From NCBI RefSeq assembly GCF_014651935.1, contig NZ_BMXV01000011.1, positions 1 to 64,000 on the forward strand: a stretch of 64,000 nt of DNA, in the 5' to 3' direction. Under the pieces are notes generated by a model. The model ran no database searches. It was not told where the DNA came from and saw nothing but the letters and a program-made list of their open reading frames with translations. A program made the translations under genes and the position numbers. Below, piece after piece: positions 20,501-27,706 of this stretch (its first letter is position 1; the number at the start of each line of letters is the position of its first letter). This stretch comes from Marinobacter zhanjiangensis. Its GTDB lineage: Bacteria; Pseudomonadota; Gammaproteobacteria; Pseudomonadales; Oleiphilaceae.

Positions 20501-22400
20501 ACCTGCCCGCAAGGCCATTGAACAGCGCCGCAAGGACAGCGCCCGGGCGGCCCAGGAAACCATCCGCGTCTCCGCACCGCTGCTGGATGATCTGGTCAAC
20601 CTGGCCGGCGAGACCAGTATTACCCGTGGCCGCCTGGAACAGCAGAACAGTGACTTCGGCCATACCCTGGACGAAATGGCCGCCACCATCGAGCGTCTGC
20701 GCGAGCAGTTGCGGCGCATGGACATAGAAACCGAGGCGCAGATCCTGTTCCGGGCCGAGCAGGAGCACGGCCCGGACTACACCGAGGACTTCGATCCGCT
20801 GGAAATGGACCGTTACTCCTCCATCCAGCAGCTGTCCCGGGCCCTGAGCGAGTCGGCCTCGGACCTTGCCGACCTGCGCGAAACCATGTCCGACCGGGTA
20901 CGGGATACCGACACCCTGCTGGTCCAGCAGTCGCGGATCAATACCGAGCTGCAGGAAGGTCTGATGAAGACCCGCATGATTCCGTTCGCCTCCATGGTGC
21001 CGAGGCTGCGGCGGATCGTTCGGCAGATCAGTGGCGAGCTCGACAAGAAGGTGGAGTTCGACGTTCACAACGCCGAAGGCGAGCTGGACCGCAACATCCT
21101 GGAGCGGATGATCGCCCCCCTTGAGCATATGCTGCGCAACGCCCTGGATCACGGCATCGAGAGCCCCTCCGACCGTGCCAGGGCCGGTAAGCCGGAAACC
21201 GGTCAGGTCTCCCTGAACCTGACCCGGGAAGGCGGTGAAGTGGTCCTGCGAATGCACGACGATGGCGCTGGCATTCCCAGCGGGGTGATTCGCCGCAAGG
21301 CCATTGAGCGGGGCCTGCTGGGCGAACAGGAAGACCTGAGCGAACGGGAAATCCTGCAGTTCATCCTGCAGCCCGGATTCTCCACGGCCCAGGCCGTGAC
21401 CCAGATTTCCGGTCGTGGCGTGGGCATGGACGTCGTCGCCAGCGAAATCAAGCAACTGGGCGGCAGCCTGGATATCGACTCCAGGGTTGGCGAAGGCACC
21501 ACCTTCACTGTGCGCCTACCCTTCACCGTCTCGGTGAACCGGGCACTGATGGTGTCCACCGGCGAGGACTTCTACGCCATTCCGCTGAATACCATCGAAG
21601 GTATCGTGCGGGTCAGTACCTGGGAGCTGGAGGAATACTACCAGCCCGAGGCGCCACTGTATGAATATGCCGGCCAGGAATACCGCCTGCAGTACCTCGG
21701 TGGCCTGCTGCACAGTGAACACCGGCCCAAGCTGCAGGGTCAGGCGCTGCCGCTGCCGGTAATACTGGTGCGTGGTTCCGAGCAGCCCATGGCCCTGCAG
21801 GTGGACAGCCTGCTGGGTAGCCGCGAAATCGTGGTCAAATCCCTGGGGCCGCAGTTCAGCTCCGTGCGGGGCGTGTCCGGCGCCACCATTCTGGGTGACG
21901 GCAACGTGGTGGTCATCCTCGATCTGCCGGCGATGATCCGCTCCGACATCCTGTCCGAGCGCCAGCGTCTGTCGGAACAGGCTGCCCTGCAGCAGCAATA
22001 CCGGGAGGATCGCCCCACCCTGGTAATGGTGGTGGATGACTCGGTGACGGTGCGCAAGGTGACCTCCCGACTGCTGGAACGCAACGGCATGGAAGTGGTC
22101 ACCGCGAAGGACGGCCTCGATGCGGTCGCCCAGCTGCAGGACCACCGGCCGGATATCATCCTGCTGGACATCGAGATGCCACGGATGGACGGTTTCGAAG
22201 TGGCCAGTTTCGTTCGCCACGACGACACCCTGAGCGAGGTGCCCATCTGCATGATCACCTCCCGTACCGGTGCCAAGCACCGGGAACGGGCCCTGGGTCT
22301 GGGGGTCAACGAATACCTGGGCAAGCCCTTCCAGGAAACCGAGCTGCTTGAAACCATTCAGCGCCTGACCGGCGAGACAATCGGAGCTGGGGACGACTGA
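14556..22400 (+). CDS. chpA: ChpA, multi-Hpt hybrid chemotaxis kinase for type IV pili
   Basis: A 2614-residue CheA-type kinase. Seven canonical phosphotransfer motifs His-Thr-Leu-Lys-Gly have their histidines at about 648, 821, 993, 1296, 1570, 1738 and 1880. An N-terminal Hpt-like domain has His49-Gln-Val-Asn-Gly. A degenerate copy has Glu1134 where the His should be. Acidic linkers rich in Asp/Glu/Thr join the modules. The dimerisation, HATPase (MLRNALDHGIE, DDGAGI, GRGVGMDVV), CheW-like and C-terminal receiver (VVDDSVTVR, LLDIEMPRMDG, LGKPF) domains follow. P. aeruginosa ChpA (2472 residues) has Thr and Ser variants among its domains; here the intact ones are all His. Start ATG 14556 has GGAG upstream. 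Confidence 0.95.
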   Translation: MGNNHDSIALDWVRGEIEQTLIQGQQALEAYVENRDDTARLRFCLNYLHQVNGTLQMVELQGAALLTEEMEKLTQSVLKEQVDNPEQAVDILMEAMLRLPRYLEGLRSSNDDLPLTLLPLLNDLRAARGEGLLSDLSLFRPDMTEARFEASPRVARLLQDPKILTNVAKLGKMFHRAVESTRPGSDNSTHYDNLQKVIQRLVKLCTGTPREELWRAAGGFIESLQQEINDLAPATRTLLQDLDDEIDRLTREPNDILRQPVPETLFRNLLYYVAQAREAGSPYITDLRDRYGLDQALPGDEADETGAGPGREAIQSVVLALNEEVARLKDQLDLFVRDQSRQNQDLEELLPGLRQVANTLAVIGLGNPRRIIGEQIETVERLLAQSETADDGTLLDIAGALLYVEATLSGLDRDKHLNRGETGADTASDDAGPGAQELGDAHTALLRESRNALEQVKSAVVNFIASQWDPREIEHVPEMLASIEGGLKVIPLKRPADILDAARDYIQQVLLERKRIPDWKQLDTLADTITSVEYYMERLADGISDNESVLRVAEESLRSLGFPPGEEPTWVEDQPAGEPAATATEEAPLEAPEQSAKSSDMDLVDDEILEIFVEEAGEVMETIHNWYPRLRQNHDDREALTEVRRAYHTLKGSGRLVGATSIGELAWSIENLLNRVLDQTLRPGEDLFQLVDEVNNRLPGLIDEFRTGHATGDVTALIEQAEAMANTRKTGQDDSAVGESDAETGTEVADGAEPDQAEAPAEEAAKATPFEDEDDLIDDEIIEIFVEEAGEVLGTVNEYLPMLLRQYDDRSALAEVRRAFHTLKGSGRMVGASVVGELAWSVENMLNRVIDGTVFMNDDIATLLRDVADTIPALVADFEARRPASTDTTALEHRANALANGEIPDTREMPAAEAQDETVEPADTETPETPEQPSIADELAETNLDEEDLVDPILVEIFESEARTHLAALEEFLEDAGDRSSVTYTDAVSRALHTLKGSANTAAIEPIARVVTPLEQFVKQARAENRRADAEVIDLIHQCCEFLKSGLDQLHSTPQQPLDGTEAYLEQLADVSARTLGRRDHDDPQAAGSQDQQLVSLFLSDGLDVLLDADRIVSEWAEDPARTDDMDRLSHELEQLTSGAREAGLVDVAELTGALAGVYHNALPHTEGPDEWFMETVQSAHEHLINLMDQVAAGLATKPDHTLQSELQLLADSLSTTDDLAEDVEYDSYPLPTAEVDEEQATTTADESDDEVDDELAAIFLEEAEDLIASTADALESWQARPDNSELLRLLQRDLHTLKGGARLAEIHAIGNLAHEMENLFEGLAEHRLGVTGELSDLLFSCHDRLASMVDALANGEPPRPAQDLEADIRHYMGTASGSRPVTDVNQESDATSETDTEAPDAEPDQPVDEPDAAEEETREDTNQEIGEEFSEEAPDTEASDAVEYEPIEGSEEANLEDARTESDDEDLSGLDVSDLENELEQLHEDIGEVPDEPAADSTGDTAEAGQTGTGAEPEETARTFDLSHLDPDLVAIFLEEAYDLVNSTGSALHSWSENPDDTTLAGELQRDVHTLKGSARMAGVDPIADLTHVLEDLFERVADGRISANQNMLNLLFACHDRLANMVDEVATSRPCAPATELISRVRAIIDGKPDPTGSDTTTATADDDQYTPAAESSPEDVDTADTDEDDTGPELSADEITGMFLEEGLDICETIEESLVQWREDPEQLSGITQLQQELHTLKGGARLADIDAVADLAEAWSDGLGPLLEGSGNQPLVLSLSERANEGLRTMLSELEEGNRPQPDNGLLRLLREAASHRDESADQAAEETTAADEDEPDTEVLEIFLEEAQEILDQLEQLLADWYQEPESQHFSNEAQRALHTLKGGARLSKQPKLGDLAHDFETLLTDLGEQAPTPDDWKKITRHHDGLIASVGEVRQSFDHYLAGQAPTEAETPPAKQPAETAEKAGDQPPARQESASKAPQPARKAIEQRRKDSARAAQETIRVSAPLLDDLVNLAGETSITRGRLEQQNSDFGHTLDEMAATIERLREQLRRMDIETEAQILFRAEQEHGPDYTEDFDPLEMDRYSSIQQLSRALSESASDLADLRETMSDRVRDTDTLLVQQSRINTELQEGLMKTRMIPFASMVPRLRRIVRQISGELDKKVEFDVHNAEGELDRNILERMIAPLEHMLRNALDHGIESPSDRARAGKPETGQVSLNLTREGGEVVLRMHDDGAGIPSGVIRRKAIERGLLGEQEDLSEREILQFILQPGFSTAQAVTQISGRGVGMDVVASEIKQLGGSLDIDSRVGEGTTFTVRLPFTVSVNRALMVSTGEDFYAIPLNTIEGIVRVSTWELEEYYQPEAPLYEYAGQEYRLQYLGGLLHSEHRPKLQGQALPLPVILVRGSEQPMALQVDSLLGSREIVVKSLGPQFSSVRGVSGATILGDGNVVVILDLPAMIRSDILSERQRLSEQAALQQQYREDRPTLVMVVDDSVTVRKVTSRLLERNGMEVVTAKDGLDAVAQLQDHRPDIILLDIEMPRMDGFEVASFVRHDDTLSEVPICMITSRTGAKHRERALGLGVNEYLGKPFQETELLETIQRLTGETIGAGDD

Positions 22401-23452
22401 TGTCGACAGGAGGCGGGCGGCCTGCCGTCGCGATCGTCTCTGACGACGTGTTGCAACGCCACCGCTTACAGGAGGCGACAAGTCGCTTCGGCATACGCCC
22501 GGGATTCTCGGGAGCCCCGGAGCGAATCCTGGATTATGAGCTGCTGCCGGAGGTGGACCTGTGGCTGGTCACGCTGGAAGATGAAGCGGACCACCCCGCC
22601 CTGTTCGACCACCTGCTGGACCAGACCGAGGCGCCCATCCTGTTCGGGATTGATCCGGCGCCCAAGCCCGGAACCCGGGATTTCGTACGCTGGGAACGAC
22701 GCCTGCTGAGAAAGCTGGAACAACAGCTGGGCCCCCTGGAACAGACCGAATCCCAGGAGGCCCTGGAAGAACTGGGCGCGACGCCTCCCGAGCGACCGGA
22801 AACGGTGGACATGCCTCCCTGGATCACGCCGGCGGCACCGGGGCAGGTAGCCGAGGAAATCTGGATTCTGGGGGCCTCACTGGGCGGGCCGGCGGCCGTG
22901 AAGGCCTTTCTGGATCACCTGCCCCCCGGGCTCCCGGTGGGCTTCGTCTATGCCCAGCACATTGATGGCAATTTTACCGAGGTGCTGGCCAGGGTGTTGG
23001 GGCGTCACGCCCACTACCGCCTGCAGCGGGCTGAAGAGGGCATGCGCCCCGCCTGCGGCCATGTCACGGTGATACCGGTGGAGCGGGAGTGGAGCCTGAC
23101 CCCGGAAGGCGCACTGACAGAGAAAAGCAATGCCTGGCCAGGACCCTACGGGCCGTCCATCGACCAGGTACTGCTGAATTTTGGCGACCATTTCGGGGCC
23201 CGCTGCCATGCCATCGTGTTTTCCGGCATGGGTAACGATGGTGCCGTCGCCGCACCCATGCTGAGGGCCTTTGGCAGTAATATCTGGGTGCAGACCAGCG
23301 AGACCTGCGCCAACAGTGCCATGCCCGAAGCGGTAGCGGCCACCGGCTGTACCAGCCTGTCCGGCTCTCCGGAAGTACTGGCGAGGTCACTGGTGCGCAC
23401 ACTGGCCGATGCGGCCCTGCTGAAACAGACATCGTCGCAGGATGTAACCTGA
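22400..23452 (+). CDS. chpB: CheB-type methylesterase ChpB
   Basis: A 350-residue protein predicted to demethylate PilJ. The C-terminal esterase domain carries the catalytic Ser160 (GASLGG), His (YAQHID) and Asp (GMGNDGA). The N-terminal 120 residues look like a degenerate receiver: an SDD triplet near residue 14 but no clear phosphoacceptor Asp in a hydrophobic strand. It overlaps the chpA stop by one base (TGATG), showing tight coupling. Loss of the receiver Asp would imply regulation other than direct phosphorylation. Confidence 0.92.
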   Translation: MSTGGGRPAVAIVSDDVLQRHRLQEATSRFGIRPGFSGAPERILDYELLPEVDLWLVTLEDEADHPALFDHLLDQTEAPILFGIDPAPKPGTRDFVRWERRLLRKLEQQLGPLEQTESQEALEELGATPPERPETVDMPPWITPAAPGQVAEEIWILGASLGGPAAVKAFLDHLPPGLPVGFVYAQHIDGNFTEVLARVLGRHAHYRLQRAEEGMRPACGHVTVIPVEREWSLTPEGALTEKSNAWPGPYGPSIDQVLLNFGDHFGARCHAIVFSGMGNDGAVAAPMLRAFGSNIWVQTSETCANSAMPEAVAATGCTSLSGSPEVLARSLVRTLADAALLKQTSSQDVT

Positions 23453-23464
23453 GGACCAAGAATC

Positions 23465-23938
23465 ATGACCGATACCACCACGCAAACGCTGCACTGTGTG
23501 CTCATTCCCATGAACCACCGACAGTTGCTGCTGCCCAACGTGTCCATAGCGGAAGTGGTGGACCACGACACCCACTTGTCCGGGGATGAAGGCCCCGACT
23601 GGCTGGCCGGATACCTGGACTGGCGCGGCCAGACTTTGCCCGTGATCTCCTACGAGGGAGCCAATGAACAGAAAGTCGTGATTCCCGGCGCTGGTCGCGG
23701 CCGCATCGTGGTGCTCAACACCATTGGCCCCAATCATGACAAACTGCCCTTCCTCGCCATCGTGACCCAGGGTATCCCCAGCCAGACCCGCCTCGAGGCG
23801 GAGCAGGTCCATGGCCGGGAAGACTCTGACCAGGGCCCGGCCGACCTGATGCAGGTAGAAGTGGAAGGCGAGCCGGTGTGGATTCCCGACCTGGAATACC
23901 TTGAAAAGCTGGGCATCGAGGCCCTCAAGAGCGCCTGA
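23465..23938 (+). CDS. chpC: CheW-like protein ChpC
   Basis: A 157-residue CheW-fold protein (MNHRQLLLPNVSIAEVV, WLAGYLDWRGQTLPVIS) that in Pseudomonas couples additional inputs to ChpA. Last gene of the pil-chp unit, 12 bp after chpB. The arginine-containing turn (DWRGQTLPV) corresponds to the CheW signature. A T-run preceded by GC-rich sequence follows. Confidence 0.9.
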   Translation: MTDTTTQTLHCVLIPMNHRQLLLPNVSIAEVVDHDTHLSGDEGPDWLAGYLDWRGQTLPVISYEGANEQKVVIPGAGRGRIVVLNTIGPNHDKLPFLAIVTQGIPSQTRLEAEQVHGREDSDQGPADLMQVEVEGEPVWIPDLEYLEKLGIEALKSA

Positions 23939-23969
23939 ATCCGGTATCGGGTGGGGAATCCCCTATCGA

Positions 23970-24007
23970 CCCGGGCACCTCGACCGTGTCAGGGTACGGG
24001 GTTTTTT
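23970..24007 (+). terminator. Possible terminator after chpC
   Basis: CCCG (23970-23973) can pair with CGGG (23997-24000), with a smaller CAC/GTG inner pairing, directly followed by G and six T (24002-24007). The stem is imperfect. A second hairpin (CGGGT...ACCCG around GGGGAATCCCC, 23948-23973) overlaps it. Confidence 0.38.
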
Positions 24008-24021
24008 AACGCCTGCAGATT

Positions 24022-24040
24022 AATGTTATACTGTTGCATT
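24022..24040 (+). promoter_or_regulatory. Putative Zur operator overlapping a -10 element
   Basis: An imperfect inverted repeat, AATGTTATA-C-TGTTGCATT, in AT-rich sequence directly before zur. It resembles gammaproteobacterial Zur/Fur-type boxes (AATGTTATA half sites). A -10-like TATACT (24027-24032) lies within it, so bound Zur would block the promoter of its own zur-znuC-znuB operon. Confidence 0.5.
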
Positions 24041-24060
24041 ATTTGCCGGAACGCCCAGTT

Positions 24061-24552
24061 ATGTCTGCCAGCGCACTGCCCTACCGCCCCCATAACCATG
24101 ACGCCTGCGTACGGGACGCCCTGGCCGAAGCCCGGGCCATTTGCCAGTCCCGCAGCGCCCGGCTGACGCCCATCCGCCAACGGGTACTGGAACTGATCTG
24201 GGAGTCCCACAAGCCACTGGGAGCCTACGACCTGCTCGGTATGCTGGCACAGGAAGGGCATAACGCGGCGCCGCCCACGGTCTACCGGGCGCTGGATTTC
24301 CTGCAGCAGCATGGCCTGGTACACCGCATTGCCTCCCTGAATGCCTTTACCGGCTGCAATCACGCCCGCGAGCGCCACACCGGCATGTTCCTGATCTGCC
24401 AGGGCTGCCGCAATGTCGCTGAACTGACCTCCGACCAGGTCTCCGGGGCCGTGGCGCAGGCCACCGCCAGAGAGGGGTTCAGGCCGGTCGAGACCACCAT
24501 CGAAGTAGCGGGACTCTGCCCCCGCTGCCAGGCGCAGCAGGCAGCACCATGA
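24061..24552 (+). CDS. zur: Zinc uptake regulator Zur (Fur family)
   Basis: A 163-residue Fur-family repressor. The winged helix (LTPIRQRVLELIWES, APPTVYRALDFLQQHGLVHRI) is followed by a metal domain with HARERH, a CxxC pair (CQGC) and a C-terminal CPRC pair, matching the structural zinc site. It is named Zur rather than Fur because of the coupling to znuC (4-bp overlap, ATGA). I chose the ATG at 24061; an upstream TTG at 24034 would place the start inside the operator. Confidence 0.9.
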   Translation: MSASALPYRPHNHDACVRDALAEARAICQSRSARLTPIRQRVLELIWESHKPLGAYDLLGMLAQEGHNAAPPTVYRALDFLQQHGLVHRIASLNAFTGCNHARERHTGMFLICQGCRNVAELTSDQVSGAVAQATAREGFRPVETTIEVAGLCPRCQAQQAAP

Positions 24553-25334
24553 CCACAACAGACGCGGAACCCCTGGTCCGGCTCGACCAGGTCTCGGTAT
24601 CCTTCAACGAGTTGCCAGTGGTGGACCGGGTCAGCCTAGAAGTTCGCCGCAACGATATCGTCACCATCATCGGCCCCAACGGCGCTGGCAAGACCACACT
24701 GATCAAGGCGGTGCTGGGTATACAGCCGGTCACCGCCGGTCGCATCCACAAGGCCCACCGTCTGCTGATCGGCTATGTGCCTCAGCACCTTGAGCTGCAG
24801 CCCACCCTGCCGCTGAGCGTGCGCCGGTTCATGGCTCTTACCGGCGCCCCGGAAACGGAGTGCCAGTCAGCGCTGGCGCGGACCGGCATCCGCCCTCTGT
24901 TCCGCAAGTCGGTGCATCACCTGTCCGGCGGTGAAATGCAGCGCCTGCTACTGGCCCGTGCCCTGGTGCGTAAACCGGACCTGCTGGTACTGGACGAACC
25001 CGCCCAGGGCGTCGATATCAATGGCCAGGCAGCACTCTACGAGCTGATCCGCGACGTCCGCGACGAACTGGCCTGCGGCGTGATCATGATCTCCCATGAC
25101 CTGCACCTGGTGATGGCGGCCACCGACCGGGTGATCTGCCTGAACCAGCATGTCTGCTGCAGTGGCTACCCCGCCGATATCTCCCACGACCCGGCGTTCG
25201 TGGAAACCTTCGGTCAGCCCGTGGCGGAGAGCCTGGCGGTCTATCATCATCACCATAACCACAGCCATGACCTCCACGGAGATGTGGTGGACGGCGAGCA
25301 TCCGGAGCACGTTGAGCACCATGTCCATTCTTGA
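24549..25334 (+). CDS. znuC: Zinc ABC transporter ATPase ZnuC
   Basis: A 261-residue ABC ATPase: Walker A GPNGAGKTTL, signature LSGGEMQ, Walker B LLVLDEPAQGVD, and the switch His in MISHD. The C-terminal tail is His-rich (YHHHHNHSHD and further His to the end) and probably binds zinc. It overlaps zur by 4 bp and znuB by 14 bp. No znuA substrate-binding protein gene is in the window, although it is usually divergent from zur. Confidence 0.94.
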   Translation: MTTTDAEPLVRLDQVSVSFNELPVVDRVSLEVRRNDIVTIIGPNGAGKTTLIKAVLGIQPVTAGRIHKAHRLLIGYVPQHLELQPTLPLSVRRFMALTGAPETECQSALARTGIRPLFRKSVHHLSGGEMQRLLLARALVRKPDLLVLDEPAQGVDINGQAALYELIRDVRDELACGVIMISHDLHLVMAATDRVICLNQHVCCSGYPADISHDPAFVETFGQPVAESLAVYHHHHNHSHDLHGDVVDGEHPEHVEHHVHS

Positions 25335-26133
25335 TCCGGTTCTTGATGACTTCTTCTGGCGCGCGTTGCTGGGTGGCCTGGGGATCGCCCTGGTCGCCGG
25401 CCCCCTGGGCTGCTTTGTGGTGTGGCGACGGATGGCCTACTTCGGCGATACCCTGGCACATTCGGCGCTGCTGGGTGTGGCCCTCGGCTTCCTGTTCCAG
25501 ACCAACCTGAACCTGAGCGTGGCGGCCACCTGCGTGCTGCTGGCCATTGTTCTGGTGTCGCTGTCCCGCAGCCAGGCACTGGCCACCGACACGCTGCTGG
25601 GCATACTGGCCCACAGCGCTCTGGCCTTCGGCCTGGTGGCCCTGAGTTTCATGCCGGATGTACGGGTGGATCTCACCGGGTATCTGTTCGGCGACCTGCT
25701 GGCCATGACCCGGCAGGATCTTGCCTGGATTTTCGGCGGTGCCATTGTGATACTCGCCCTGCTGTACTGGCTCTGGCAGGGCCTGCTGATGGCCACCATC
25801 CACGAGGAACTGGCCCGGGTGGAGGGGTTCCCGGTGCAACGCCTGCAACTGGTACTGATGCTGATCTTTTCACTGGTCATCGCCGTCGCCATGAAGATGG
25901 TCGGGGTTCTGCTGATCACCGCCCTGCTGATCATCCCCGCAGCCACCGCACGGAGGCTGGCCAGCAGTCCGGAAAAAATGGTGCTGATGGCCATCGGCTT
26001 CGGCATGATTGCGGTTGCCTCCGGTCTGAGCATGTCCTGGAACCTGGACACCCCCGCCGGTCCCTCCATTGTGGTGGCCGCCTTCGTGGTATTCCTGCTG
26101 ATCTACGGGGTGATCCGCCGGGCCAGGGCCTGA
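25321..26133 (+). CDS. znuB: Zinc ABC transporter permease ZnuB
   Basis: A 270-residue ABC-3 family inner-membrane permease with about eight hydrophobic helices, the N-terminal LGCFVVWRRMAYFGDTLAHSALLG signature region and a VKMVGVLLITALLIIPA-type segment near the C terminus. Start at ATG 25321, inside the 3' end of znuC. Last gene of the zur operon. Confidence 0.93.
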   Translation: MSILDPVLDDFFWRALLGGLGIALVAGPLGCFVVWRRMAYFGDTLAHSALLGVALGFLFQTNLNLSVAATCVLLAIVLVSLSRSQALATDTLLGILAHSALAFGLVALSFMPDVRVDLTGYLFGDLLAMTRQDLAWIFGGAIVILALLYWLWQGLLMATIHEELARVEGFPVQRLQLVLMLIFSLVIAVAMKMVGVLLITALLIIPAATARRLASSPEKMVLMAIGFGMIAVASGLSMSWNLDTPAGPSIVVAAFVVFLLIYGVIRRARA

Positions 26134-26254
26134 GCTGGCAGCTCCCGGTTGCCTGGTCTAGAGTGAAGGCTAGTCTCCCGGTGTGACGCATGCCCCGGAG
26201 GGCACACCACAACCCGGTTGCCCCGACCGGAATACTGTCGGACAGGATGCTTCC

Positions 26255-27700
26255 ATGGACCCCGAACAAACGTCAGGACGACCCTTCTACCTGTGGCTGT
26301 TACCCGTTCTGGTGATGCTCAGCGGGCTCATTCTGACCGCGCTGATCGCGCCCCGCAGCTTGCTGACAGTAGAGCGGCTGATCGACGATCTGTCGGCCAC
26401 CCATCATGAGCAACTCAACCGTGCCCTGAGCCGGCGGATCTCCGACACACTGGCAGCAACAAAGGAGCTGGCCGGTGCCGATGAGGCGCCCTTTCCGGAC
26501 AAGGCCAGCCAGTTGCTGGAGCGGTTTCCCGATGTGGCCGGGCTGGAGCTGCTGACCCAGGTCAGTCATGCCCGGCGCCCCATGATCGAGAAGCGCCTCA
26601 GTGAGCAGAGCGGGCAGCTTGTCCGTTTTGCCACCCGGGATGACCGCTTTGCCACCGGGGTCGCGGACGTGTCCGACCAGTATCTGATTATCCGGCGTGC
26701 CCGCTACCAGTCGGAGACCGGATCAGCGGATTCCAGTCTCGGGCTGGTCGCCACGTCCGTGCCCCACTGGCGCGGCGCCCTGAAAAGGGCGCTGGATGAA
26801 AACCGCACCGCCGCCACCACCCTGACCAAACTGCACCGCAATGGCGACGACCAGACCGCCCTGCGGGTATTTGTGCCTGCTTCCAGGCCACCGCAGACAG
26901 AAGAGGCGCGGCTGGTCTCATTGGTGCTGCGGCCGGAAGCCTGGCTCCATCAAAACCTGGCAAATCTGCACGACCCTCGCTGGCAGGTGGAACTCCACGA
27001 CATCAGCCAGCATGCACGTCACCCCATTGCTTTAATGCCTGCGGCCGGTATGGTTGCCAGCGATGTCGCTCCCACCCGCTCTACCCTGTCGGTAGCGGAC
27101 CGGAAGTGGATGCTCAGCACCATACCCGCGGCCGGTTGGCTGGAAAACATGAAACAACAGGTGCTATGGCCCGCCTGGCTGACCGGGCTGACCATCACCC
27201 TGCTGGCCAGCGCCCTGACCCTGTGGGCCGTCTGGCTGACCCTGCGGACCGAACGCCTGCTGGGCCGGCGCACCCGCCGGGCACGGCGCCTGGGTCAGCA
27301 ACTGGATAACACGCGGGTAGAGAAGAACATCCTTCACCACTCACTGCAGGAAAGCGACCGCAGGACCCGGGACCTGATCGAACTGGGCGCCGGCATCTTC
27401 GCGGAAGTGGATGAGGGACGACTGATCGGATACATCTCGCCACAGGTAGCCACCCTGCTGGAAATTCCTTCTACAGACCTGATGGGCAAGCGCCTGGACA
27501 GCCTGTTCAGCGGGAACAGCCAGATGGACCTGGCCATGGCCTTCGACGCCGCCAGACAGGACCATGCCATCCAGCGTCTGGACACCGAGATCATCAACCG
27601 GGACGGCACGGCGCTTCCGGTTGCTCTGCGAATCAAGGCCCTGAAAGACCCTCTCAGCGGCTGTTCCGGCTTCCGTGTGTCGCTGACGCCACGGCAGTAA
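26255..27700 (+). CDS. Membrane sensor with periplasmic domain and terminal PAS, no output domain
   Basis: 481 residues. The first membrane helix (about 12-35) and second (about 310-335, WLTGLTITLLASALTLWAVWL) enclose a 270-residue periplasmic sensor region. A short cytoplasmic coiled coil (about 335-370) follows, then a PAS domain (about 375-478: IFAEVDEGRLIGYISPQV, LMGKRLDSLF, RDGTALPVALRI). The protein stops there: no GGDEF, EAL, kinase or methyl-accepting domain. It may be a receptor that passes its signal to a partner. An AGGA lies before the ATG at 26255; a longer frame from 26183 is possible. Convergent with the patatin gene, only 6 bp apart. Confidence 0.7.
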   Translation: MDPEQTSGRPFYLWLLPVLVMLSGLILTALIAPRSLLTVERLIDDLSATHHEQLNRALSRRISDTLAATKELAGADEAPFPDKASQLLERFPDVAGLELLTQVSHARRPMIEKRLSEQSGQLVRFATRDDRFATGVADVSDQYLIIRRARYQSETGSADSSLGLVATSVPHWRGALKRALDENRTAATTLTKLHRNGDDQTALRVFVPASRPPQTEEARLVSLVLRPEAWLHQNLANLHDPRWQVELHDISQHARHPIALMPAAGMVASDVAPTRSTLSVADRKWMLSTIPAAGWLENMKQQVLWPAWLTGLTITLLASALTLWAVWLTLRTERLLGRRTRRARRLGQQLDNTRVEKNILHHSLQESDRRTRDLIELGAGIFAEVDEGRLIGYISPQVATLLEIPSTDLMGKRLDSLFSGNSQMDLAMAFDAARQDHAIQRLDTEIINRDGTALPVALRIKALKDPLSGCSGFRVSLTPRQ

Positions 27701-27706
27701 TCAAGG

